Shown piece by piece: positions 1-6,418 of a DNA stretch of 12,345 nucleotides. The notes beneath the pieces were generated by a model. That model searched no databases. It saw nothing but the letters and a program-made list of their open reading frames with translations, and was not told the origin of the DNA. A program made the translations under genes and the position numbers. The stretch is from an uncultured Clostridia bacterium (lineage in GTDB: Bacteria; Bacillota; Clostridia; Christensenellales; Borkfalkiaceae), in the NCBI GenBank assembly GCA_947632165.1, contig CANROI010000024.1, positions 1 through 12,345 of the forward strand, read 5' to 3'. Positions within the stretch are counted from its first letter, which is position 1; every line of letters starts with the position of its first letter.

Positions 1-167
1 AGCGCTGTTTTGTGCGGTGCAACCGGTGCTATCTCGTGAATCTGCGCTATGTAGACGCGGTGAAGCGGGATTGCGCGGTCATCGGCGGGGAAGAGCTGCT
101 CATCAGCCGCCCGCAAAAGAAAGCGTTTCTATCCGCATTCTCGAAATTTTTGGGAGGCGAAAAATAA
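1..167 (+). CDS. LytTR-family response regulator, C-terminal end (5' truncated by window)
   Basis: Only the last 54 codons are present (reading frame from base 3, TAA at 165-167). They encode the end of a LytTR DNA-binding domain. The stretch CNRCYLVNLRYV, then GGEELLISR and KFLGGEK, lines up closely with the end of the complete regulator at 5700-6413 (CNRCFFVNLRFV, AGEDLQISR, EFLGEK), so the two are paralogues. LytTR domains bind pairs of direct repeats upstream of target promoters. The receiver domain and phosphoacceptor Asp lie outside the window. The kinase gene starts one base after the stop, so the two genes form an operon. The likely target is the direct-repeat pair at 1604-1635, which is an inference from position. 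Confidence 0.88.
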   Translation, partial: RCFVRCNRCYLVNLRYVDAVKRDCAVIGGEELLISRPQKKAFLSAFSKFLGGEK

Positions 168-168
168 G

Positions 169-1452
169 ATGTTTGACCTTGGGAATCTTTGGTTCGCGAT
201 CGAAATTTTGGTGGGGGAGTTGCTCTTCCTCTTCTCCTGCCCGCGGAGGAAATTCTTTTTGCTGCGGTTCGCGGGAGCGGTAGCGGGGGCTCTCCTGCTC
301 TCCTACTTTTTCCCTCTGCCGCAGGGGATCAGATACAACGCCTTTTATTCCGTTCTGCGGTTCATCGTGCTGTTTTCCTACACGATCGGCGCGATGGCGC
401 TCTCCTTCGACCTCAAGACGCTGCCCCTCTTCTCCTATTGTATGGCGGGCTACTGCGTCCAGCACATCGCCTATCAGATCGGGCAGATCTTTCTGCATCT
501 CACGCCTATGTATGAAGGCGCAGCCCACAGAGTACAGCTGGTCGAGCTCACCGTTTTTCCCGTGGCATATCTGATCCTCTTCCTCATATTCGGTCTGTTT
601 GCAAAGCGCAATCACAGCTACCGGCAGAACAGTTGGCGGCTGCTCACGATCTCTATCGCCACGGTGTTCATCTGCATCGGGCTCATGCGCTTCTCGAGGC
701 AGGACGCCTACAGCGTGACGGGCAGTCTCTATGCGATCACCTGCTGCGTGCTCGTCTTGATCATGCAATTCTATCTCTACCGGATGCTCGCGCTCCTCAG
801 CGAAAACAAGGCGATCCGCCTCATGTGGCAGGAGGAGAAGAAGCAGTATGAGATCAGCAGAAATACGATCGAACTCGTGAACATCAAGTATCATGACCTG
901 AAGCGGAGGCTCTCCTCTATGACGGGACTCACGCAGGAGGAGGTCGACTCCCTCAAGGAGACGCTGCAGCTCTATGACAGCAACTTCCGCACCGGCAACC
1001 AGGTGCTCGACGTCATTCTCACCGAGCTCAGCCTTCGCTATCGGGGGCAGGGGATCGGCTTCACGTTTATGGGGAACGGTGCGGAGCTTGATTTCATGGG
1101 CGTGACGGATATCTATTCTCTCTTCGGCAATGCCCTCGAAAATGCGGTGGAGGCGGTGCAGACGCTCGAAAATCCCGAACAGAAGGTGATCGGCGTTGCG
1201 ATCGAGCGGAAGGGGGACATGCTGTTCGTCAGCGTGACCAACTACTTCTCGAGCCGTCTTGTGATGCAGGGCGGCATTCCCGTCACCTCCAAGCGGACGG
1301 AGGAGGGCTATCACGGCTTCGGCATCAAGAGCATCAAGCTGATCTCCGAAAAATACCACGGCGACATGACGATCACGGCGGACGGCGATCTCTTTACGCT
1401 GAACGTATACCTCTCGGGGGCTGCACCCGCCCGCCGGGCGGACCGCGCATGA
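169..1452 (+). CDS. GHKL-family sensor histidine kinase (module 1)
   Basis: This 427-residue membrane kinase should phosphorylate the LytTR regulator encoded just upstream. Residues 1 to about 205 hold six or so hydrophobic segments with little extracytoplasmic loop, as in AgrC-type peptide or small-molecule sensors. A linker helix follows, then the H-box NIKYHDLKRRL with phosphoacceptor His242. The ATP-binding domain has the N-box SLFGNALENAVEAV (Asn321) and the G-box GYHGFGIKSIKLI near residue 380. The ATPase part is of the short GHKL type (HATPase_c_5-like) with no HAMP or PAS domain. The start at 169 is one base after the regulator stop; GGGAGG at 152-157 lies inside the regulator gene, 11 bases upstream, so translation is probably coupled. 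The signal sensed is unknown. The long antisense frame opposite this gene is a composition shadow. Confidence 0.9.
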   Translation: MFDLGNLWFAIEILVGELLFLFSCPRRKFFLLRFAGAVAGALLLSYFFPLPQGIRYNAFYSVLRFIVLFSYTIGAMALSFDLKTLPLFSYCMAGYCVQHIAYQIGQIFLHLTPMYEGAAHRVQLVELTVFPVAYLILFLIFGLFAKRNHSYRQNSWRLLTISIATVFICIGLMRFSRQDAYSVTGSLYAITCCVLVLIMQFYLYRMLALLSENKAIRLMWQEEKKQYEISRNTIELVNIKYHDLKRRLSSMTGLTQEEVDSLKETLQLYDSNFRTGNQVLDVILTELSLRYRGQGIGFTFMGNGAELDFMGVTDIYSLFGNALENAVEAVQTLENPEQKVIGVAIERKGDMLFVSVTNYFSSRLVMQGGIPVTSKRTEEGYHGFGIKSIKLISEKYHGDMTITADGDLFTLNVYLSGAAPARRADRA

Positions 1453-1525
1453 TCCGCAAAAGATCCGTGCGCATGCGCATCCGTGAGACGGACGGCTGCA
1501 GATCGGTTTGATTTGGAAATAGGGG

Positions 1526-1554
1526 AAAGGCATAGCAGACGCTATGCCTTTTTT
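1526..1554 (+). terminator. Rho-independent terminator after the first kinase
   Basis: An 11-bp perfect stem (1526-1536 AAAGGCATAGC with 1541-1551) closes a 4-base loop AGAC. The run of six T at 1549-1554 follows the GC part. It ends the regulator-kinase transcript and separates it from the downstream membrane-protein/GH3 operon, so that operon needs its own promoter. Confidence 0.9.
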
Positions 1555-1602
1555 CACGCCCTTCGCGCTACTTCGCCGGCGCTTTTCTGCGGGCGCTTTT
1601 GA

Positions 1603-1636
1603 AGTTTATTCCAAAAAATGACAGTTTATTCCAAAA
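1603..1636 (+). promoter_or_regulatory. Direct-repeat operator, probable LytTR binding site (module 1)
   Basis: The 14-mer AGTTTATTCCAAAA occurs twice, at 1603-1616 and 1623-1636, exactly 20 bp apart, so both copies face the same side of the helix. The second copy with its flank, ACAGTTTAT (1621-1629), matches the published LytTR box pattern [TA][AC][CA]GTTN[AG][TG] at all nine positions. The first, GAAGTTTAT (1601-1609), matches eight. The gap of 11 bp is within the usual range of about 12. The pair sits just upstream of a promoter with a weak -35, as expected for an activator site. The cognate regulator is likely the one encoded at the window start, but binding is inferred. Confidence 0.7.
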
Positions 1637-1638
1637 TC

Positions 1639-1667
1639 GTCACCAAGATCCTTTTCCGTGTTACATT
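1639..1667 (+). promoter_or_regulatory. Candidate activator-dependent promoter for the module 1 GH3 operon
   Basis: TG at 1659-1660, one base, then TACATT at 1662-1667 forms an extended -10. The -35 position 17 bp upstream reads GTCACC, only three matches to TTGACA, so the promoter should be weak without help. The direct-repeat pair ends 23 bp before the TG. Module 2 has the same layout (TGTTA at 8971). The predicted start point is near 1674, giving a short leader before the ATG at 1709. Confidence 0.5.
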
Positions 1668-1708
1668 ATTTGCGGTTTTGTACCAAAAAAAATTCCGGGA
1701 GGATTATT

Positions 1709-2122
1709 ATGGATCTCAAACAACGTTTGGCAGAGAAGCGCTTCGGCTTTTATGTGACGTTGGCGGTAGCGGTTCTCAGTTTAGTTACGGCGATCGTCTA
1801 TGCCGTCGGCTACAGCAACAACGCCCGCTTCATGTCCTGGCCCGCCTTCATTCTGCTGATTGTCGGTGCCGTCGCCGCGCTGGTGTTCGCTTTCCTGGAT
1901 CTCGACGATTTCGGAACGGCGATCCTGGCACTGTTCAGCCTCATCGGGCTGCTGCTCTTCATCCACATCATCTACAATTATGTGGTGGTCGTCATGATCG
2001 GCATCGACCTCAGCAGCTTCAGCGGCGCATTTATCGCTTCGGCGGTGATGTTCGTGCTCACCTTTGCGGCAAGTTTTGTCAACCTTTTCTTGCCCCAGAA
2101 AAAGAACAAGGAGGAAGCGTAA
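1709..2122 (+). CDS. Small 4-TM membrane protein of unknown function (GH3 partner, module 1)
   Basis: A 137-residue protein with four predicted hydrophobic segments, at about residues 11-33, 44-64, 67-98 and 105-128. It has a charged N-terminus (MDLKQRLAEKRF) and a short charged tail (PQKKNKEEA). I recognise no family and see no catalytic motif. The start at 1709 is chosen because GGGAGG at 1697-1702 lies six bases upstream; an earlier in-frame ATG at 1658 overlaps the predicted promoter. The GH3 gene begins one base after the stop and its ribosome binding site lies inside this gene, so the two are co-translated. Module 2 has a smaller membrane protein in the same place, which suggests a role with the GH3 enzyme (assembly, anchoring, or moving or sensing its product). 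That role is inferred from position only. Confidence 0.85.
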   Translation: MDLKQRLAEKRFGFYVTLAVAVLSLVTAIVYAVGYSNNARFMSWPAFILLIVGAVAALVFAFLDLDDFGTAILALFSLIGLLLFIHIIYNYVVVVMIGIDLSSFSGAFIASAVMFVLTFAASFVNLFLPQKKNKEEA

Positions 2123-2123
2123 T

Positions 2124-5100
2124 ATGAAAAAGACGGTGAAACGCAATCTTCAGAAGGCGGCGCTTGCCTGCTCCACGACTCTGTTTGCAGTCATGCTCAC
2201 GGTCACGCAGGTCGCCTATGAGAACAAGACGCAGGTCACGCAGTTCTTCGGCGTACAGGATTTCATCAAGTATGAAGTCGAATCGGAGGACGGCAAGCCC
2301 GTGAACACCGAGTATTTCGATTCGGAATACAAGAACATCCGCGAAGTCGTCTATGGCGGCTATCAGATCCAGATCGAGGAGCAGGTCGAGGGGACCGTCC
2401 TCCTCAAGAACGACAACGACGCCCTGCCCCTTGCAAAGGGCAACAAGGTCAGCCTCTTCGGGCTTGCCTCCGCACAACCCTTCTACGGTGCAAGCGGTTC
2501 GGGCGGCATCAACACGAGTGAAGCCGTCAGCTGGCGCGAGGCGTTCGGCGGCATCCACTATGAGAAAGCCGATCCCAAGGCGAAGATCGATGGGGAAGAC
2601 CTCCTTGTCGTCAATCCCAAACTTGCGGAAGAATACAATGATTGGACGAAGCCTTCCGGAGGCGGCGGCTGGGGCGGCGGCGAAGTGACGCCCGGCGGGC
2701 CCTATGGGGCATCGAGCAGCACGACGAATGTCAAGATCGGCGATGTCCCGTGGGACGTGCTCAAGGAAGGCGAGGGCTACAAGGATCTCGCTGCCTACGG
2801 CGATGCGGCCATCATGATCATCAAGCGCACGGGCGGCGAGGGCTACGATCTGCCCGCGACCTCCGCCGCTTCCGCGGGGCAGTACAGCCTCGACGCAACG
2901 AGCGTGTCCGTCAATGACGGCAAGGGCGGAGACTATCTTCAGCTGAGCGAGTCCGAGATCGGCATTCTCGAGGGGCTCAAGGCCGAAAAAGCGGCGGGCA
3001 ACGTCAAAAAGATCATCCTTGTCCTCAACATGGCGAGCACCATCCAGCTCGACTTCCTCAAGGATGATACCTATGGCATCGACGCCTGCCTCTGGACGGG
3101 TTCGGTCGGGGAATTCGGCACCATCGGGGTGGCGAAACTCCTCATCGGCGAAGAGAACTTCAGCGGCGGCGCATCCGCAACGCTCTGGGCGGATCACCTC
3201 AACAACCCCGTCAACTCCAACTATTCCGACCAGAACTACTACTTCCAATACGACAATTACAAGAGTTTCAACTTCAACGAGATGACGGAGTCTTACCAAT
3301 CCACGTTCACCTCTTATATGGTGTATCAGGAGGGCATGTATCTCGGCTATAAATACACCGAGACGCGCTATGAAGACTATGTCATGGGCACACAAAAGGT
3401 CGGCGCATACAACTACGACGATGTGGTCGCCTATCCCTTCGGCTATGGACTTTCCTATACGACCTTCGGGTTCTCCAACCTCAAGGTCTCCAAGAACGAC
3501 AAGACCTACACGGTGAGTGTGGACGTCAAAAATACCGGCTCTGTCGCGGGCAAGACGCCCGTCCAGATCTACGTTGCGAAGCCCTACGGCGAGTATGAGC
3601 GCACGAACAAGATCCAGACGCCGTCCGTCGAACTCATTGATTTCGGCAAGACAAGATCCATCGCGCCCGGTGCGACCGAGACCGTGACCGTCGAGGTCAA
3701 CGAGAAGTACTTTGCGACCTACGATACCTTCGGCGCGGGCACTTATGTGCTCACCGCGGGGGATTATTACCTCATCGCCGCGCAGAACGCACACGAGGCG
3801 GTGAACAACCTGCTTGCCGCAAAGAAGTTTACACCCGCCGGAACGAACAACAAGATGGACGCGGAAGGGGATGCTTCCCTAACCTATGCGATCACCTACG
3901 CCTTCGATGACAAGACCTATGCCTATTCCACCGAGACGGGCAACCCCATTCAGAATTCTTTCGGGTTTGCGGACATCAACACCTATGAGGGAAGAGGAGA
4001 TAACTCCGTCACCTACTACAGCCGCGACGATTGGGAGGGCACCGTAAAGCTCTCTACGAGAGATGCGGACGGAACGCTGCATAAACCCTATGTACAGCTC
4101 AAGATGACGCAGGCGATGGCGGATGAGCTCCGCAACCAGATGGACGCCTCCAAGGTCATCACAAAGGGCGGCGAGGATCCCACCTACGGTGCGAACAACG
4201 GCCTTGCGCTGATCGACCTCAGACATGTCGACGCGGCGACGGGCGAAGTGACGTACGAGCCCTACAATTCCCTGTTATGGGATCAGCTGCTTGACCAGCT
4301 CACCTGGGACGAGACCGTGACCTTGCTGTCGCAGGGCAGACATCAGACAACGGTCATCAAGAGCATCTCCAAGCCCGGTACGGGCGATGAGAACGGCCCC
4401 AACGGTCAGAGCCATACCTATGGCAAGCCCGCGGAATCGAGCAGATTCTCCGGACCCAAGAACCCCTATGCCTACAGGATCAACGATCCCGATATCGAGA
4501 ACAGATATTCCTCGACGGGCTTCTCCTCGAACGGCGTTCTGGCGGCGACTTTCAACAAGGAACTTGCCGCAAAAGTCGGTAAGCAGATCGGCGAAGAGGG
4601 TCTCTGGGGCGGCACCGCAGGCCTGCTCGGCACCGGTCTGAACATCCAGCGTTCCCCCTATGCGGGCAGAACCGCGGAGTATTACAGCGAAGATGCGATG
4701 CTCTCCGGGCTCATTGCGGCGCCCGAAACGGCGGCGACCGAGTCCATGGGCGTGCACTGCTACATCAAGCATTGCGCGATGAACGAATCGGAGACGGCGC
4801 GCCACGGCGTGCAGCTCTGGACGACCGAACAGGCCATGCGCGAGAACTATCTCCGCGCGTTCGAGATTGCCATCGAAGAGGGCGAAGCGTTCAACGTCAT
4901 GACCTCCTTCTCCCGCATGGGCGTCTGGGCGGTCGCGAATTGCGTCGACTTCGCGCAGAAGTTCCTGCGCCACGAGTGCGGGCTTCCCGGCATCGTCGAG
5001 ACCGACGCTGCGGGCGATATGACCGACGGCGCACATGGCGAGGCATACGTCTCCCGTATCTGCAACGTATTCACGGGAGCTACCGACCTCAACGAATATA

Positions 5101-5402
5101 ACTATGACAACGACTTCCCGGATTACACGGGCAGCAGCGTCACATATGCCAACTTTGCACCCGGCTCGGGGTATGGAGCGCTCGGGCAGCGCATGAGAGA
5201 GGCGGCAAAGCGAATTTGCTACGCAACGCTCACCTCCAATGCGATGTGCGGCACTTCCTCCAACACCCGCTTCGAAAAGATCATGGTGCCTTGGGAATAT
5301 GCGGTCATCTCGATCGACGTCGTCCTCGGCGTGCTGACGGCTGCGTCCCTTGTCTGGATCGTCGCCGATACGCTCCTCGGCAAGAAGAAAAAGAACGGTT
5401 GA
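2124..5402 (+). CDS. Membrane-anchored GH3 glycoside hydrolase, reversed domain order (module 1)
   Basis: A 1092-residue enzyme predicted to hydrolyse beta-glycosidic bonds outside the membrane. Residues 12-31 form a signal anchor. The alpha/beta sandwich domain comes first, with EGTVLLKN at 89 and acid/base Glu239 in RTGGEGYD, ending with YPFGYGLSYTTF near 439. A fibronectin-III-like domain follows at about 462-563. The barrel domain comes last (about 716-1040), with NIQRSPYAGRTAEYYSED, KH at 882-883 and nucleophile Asp961 in GIVETDAAG. A second membrane segment at about 1059-1082 ends in KKKKNG. The order is opposite to most GH3 enzymes but resembles that reported for Ruminococcus albus and Butyrivibrio fibrisolvens beta-glucosidases. 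It differs from the module 2 enzyme: NGPNG (Asn757) replaces DGPxG, PSGRLPxTW is degraded to FSGGASATLW, and a glycine-rich stretch lies at about 177-193. The start at 2124 follows AAGGAGG (2108-2114), nine bases upstream. Substrate is unknown. Confidence 0.9.
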   Translation: MKKTVKRNLQKAALACSTTLFAVMLTVTQVAYENKTQVTQFFGVQDFIKYEVESEDGKPVNTEYFDSEYKNIREVVYGGYQIQIEEQVEGTVLLKNDNDALPLAKGNKVSLFGLASAQPFYGASGSGGINTSEAVSWREAFGGIHYEKADPKAKIDGEDLLVVNPKLAEEYNDWTKPSGGGGWGGGEVTPGGPYGASSSTTNVKIGDVPWDVLKEGEGYKDLAAYGDAAIMIIKRTGGEGYDLPATSAASAGQYSLDATSVSVNDGKGGDYLQLSESEIGILEGLKAEKAAGNVKKIILVLNMASTIQLDFLKDDTYGIDACLWTGSVGEFGTIGVAKLLIGEENFSGGASATLWADHLNNPVNSNYSDQNYYFQYDNYKSFNFNEMTESYQSTFTSYMVYQEGMYLGYKYTETRYEDYVMGTQKVGAYNYDDVVAYPFGYGLSYTTFGFSNLKVSKNDKTYTVSVDVKNTGSVAGKTPVQIYVAKPYGEYERTNKIQTPSVELIDFGKTRSIAPGATETVTVEVNEKYFATYDTFGAGTYVLTAGDYYLIAAQNAHEAVNNLLAAKKFTPAGTNNKMDAEGDASLTYAITYAFDDKTYAYSTETGNPIQNSFGFADINTYEGRGDNSVTYYSRDDWEGTVKLSTRDADGTLHKPYVQLKMTQAMADELRNQMDASKVITKGGEDPTYGANNGLALIDLRHVDAATGEVTYEPYNSLLWDQLLDQLTWDETVTLLSQGRHQTTVIKSISKPGTGDENGPNGQSHTYGKPAESSRFSGPKNPYAYRINDPDIENRYSSTGFSSNGVLAATFNKELAAKVGKQIGEEGLWGGTAGLLGTGLNIQRSPYAGRTAEYYSEDAMLSGLIAAPETAATESMGVHCYIKHCAMNESETARHGVQLWTTEQAMRENYLRAFEIAIEEGEAFNVMTSFSRMGVWAVANCVDFAQKFLRHECGLPGIVETDAAGDMTDGAHGEAYVSRICNVFTGATDLNEYNYDNDFPDYTGSSVTYANFAPGSGYGALGQRMREAAKRICYATLTSNAMCGTSSNTRFEKIMVPWEYAVISIDVVLGVLTAASLVWIVADTLLGKKKKNG

Positions 5403-5415
5403 TCCTCGGGATCGG

Positions 5416-5450
5416 AAAGCGGCCTGCGCTCTTTGCGCAGGCCGCTTTTT
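5416..5450 (+). terminator. Strong rho-independent terminator after the first GH3 gene
   Basis: A 14-bp perfect stem (5416-5429 AAAGCGGCCTGCGC with 5435-5448) closes the loop TCTTT. T at 5446-5450 follows. It starts 13 bases after the GH3 stop codon and closes module 1. Confidence 0.93.
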
Positions 5451-5543
5451 CCGCAAACTTCGCCGCAAGGAGCGGTTTTAACAGGACGAATAATCGACCG
5501 CACCGTTTCCGCGCCCCGCGCATTCGGCCTTATTTTGTATTTC

Positions 5544-5610
5544 CTTCGGCGGAAGCCGAAGAAAATCTTCAGGAGGATGCATGGGAAAGACGGAATTTCA
5601 GGTAAAATAG
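5544..5610 (+). other. Hairpin followed by a ribosome binding site and a nine-codon reading frame
   Basis: In the 250-base gap between the module 1 terminator and the next promoter, CTTCGGC (5544-5550) pairs perfectly with GCCGAAG (5555-5561) around the GNRA-type loop GGAA. Ten bases on, AGGAGG (5571-5576) lies four bases before ATG at 5581, which opens MGKTEFQVK and stops at TAG 5608-5610. This could be a leader peptide or the remnant of a lost gene start. I see no clear promoter for it, and chance is possible. The rest of the gap (5451-5543) shows nothing I can name, apart from a lone AGGACGAA at 5483-5490 resembling the module 2 repeats. Confidence 0.25.
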
Positions 5611-5636
5611 TTGCAAATAGCGAAAAAGCATCTCGT

Positions 5637-5660
5637 TTTTTAGTCTTGACAAACTAAAAA
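5637..5660 (+). promoter_or_regulatory. Inverted repeat overlapping the -35 of the second regulator gene
   Basis: TTTTTAGT (5637-5644) and ACTAAAAA (5653-5660) are perfect 8-base reverse complements with an 8-base spacer. The spacer contains most of the TTGACA -35 box. It is too AT-rich to act as a terminator, so an operator for a dimeric repressor is the more natural reading. No regulator can be named. Confidence 0.4.
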
Positions 5661-5674
5661 GACTGTGCTATCAT
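5646..5674 (+). promoter_or_regulatory. Promoter for the second regulator-kinase operon
   Basis: A perfect TTGACA (5646-5651) and TATCAT (5669-5674, five of six matches) are separated by 17 bp, which is a near-ideal housekeeping promoter. Transcription should start near 5681. An in-frame ATG at 5673 lies within the -10 and so cannot be in the transcript, which fixes the gene start at 5700. Confidence 0.8.
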
Positions 5675-5699
5675 GAAAGTTAAAGGAAGGGAGAATGCC

Positions 5700-6413
5700 A
5701 TGGGCGAGGCATACCGGATCTGTATTGTAGACGACCACGCTTCGGCACGGGAAACGTTGCGGGCGTACGCCGAGGATTATGCGCGCGAGCGGAATGTTCA
5801 GGTGCTCGTGAGCGTCTTTTGCGACGCCCTTGACTTTTTGGAGAGCTATGCGGGAAACTTCGATTTTATCTTTATGGACATCGATCTTCCCCACCTGAGC
5901 GGTATGGACGCCATCCGGCGGCTGCGGGCGGCAAACTCGCGCGCGATCGTCATCTTCGTGACGCACATGGCGCAGTATGCCCTTAAAGGCTACGAGGTAG
6001 ATGCCCTCGACTTCATCGTAAAGCCCGTCCGACGCGAGGAATTTTTCGCCAAATTCGACCGCGCCGTGGAGCGCTTCGGCACAATCGAGGGCGGGGCGGT
6101 CTGGATCACGGAGAGCGGCAAGCGGCGGAGGCTGAGGACCACCGCCATCAAGTATTTGGAAGTGGTGCATCACAGCGTCATCTATCATACGACAGAGGGA
6201 GACTTCGTTACCTACGACCAGCTGAACAACGCGATGGCGGCGCTCGCGGGAGAGCCGTTTGCCCTGTGCAACCGCTGTTTCTTCGTCAATCTCCGTTTCG
6301 TAACGCAGATCGACCGCTACACGGTGACCGTAGCGGGTGAGGATCTTCAAATCTCCCGCAGCAAAAAGCGGGAATTCATGGACCGTCTCTCCGAATTTTT
6401 GGGAGAAAAGTAA
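5700..6413 (+). CDS. LytTR-family response regulator (module 2)
   Basis: A 237-residue cytoplasmic two-component regulator. The receiver domain (about 5-125) has the acidic pair Asp11-Asp12, phosphoacceptor Asp60 in FIFMDIDLP, Thr88 in IFVTHM and Lys108 in FIVKP, so it should be phosphorylatable. The C-terminal half (about 135-235) is a LytTR DNA-binding domain ending CNRCFFVNLRF, GEDLQISRSKK and EFLGEK. The start at 5700 is set by GGAAGGGAG (5685-5693) six bases upstream and by the promoter position. The partner kinase begins five bases after the stop. It is a paralogue of the regulator truncated at the window start. Its likely target is the direct-repeat pair at 8914-8946, an inference from module layout. 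It may also act on its own promoter. Confidence 0.93.
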   Translation: MGEAYRICIVDDHASARETLRAYAEDYARERNVQVLVSVFCDALDFLESYAGNFDFIFMDIDLPHLSGMDAIRRLRAANSRAIVIFVTHMAQYALKGYEVDALDFIVKPVRREEFFAKFDRAVERFGTIEGGAVWITESGKRRRLRTTAIKYLEVVHHSVIYHTTEGDFVTYDQLNNAMAALAGEPFALCNRCFFVNLRFVTQIDRYTVTVAGEDLQISRSKKREFMDRLSEFLGEK

Positions 6414-6418
6414 GCGCC

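Noticed and set aside
5474..5490. GGTTTTAACAGGACGAA as a further copy of the module 2 repeat.
   Set aside because: Only AGGACGAA is shared, the GTTTA part is displaced, and there is no second copy 20-22 bp away.
5673..5699. ATG at 5673 as the start of the second response regulator.
   Set aside because: It overlaps the -10 TATCAT of a near-consensus promoter, so it would not be in the mRNA. The ATG at 5700 has GGAAGGGAG six bases upstream.
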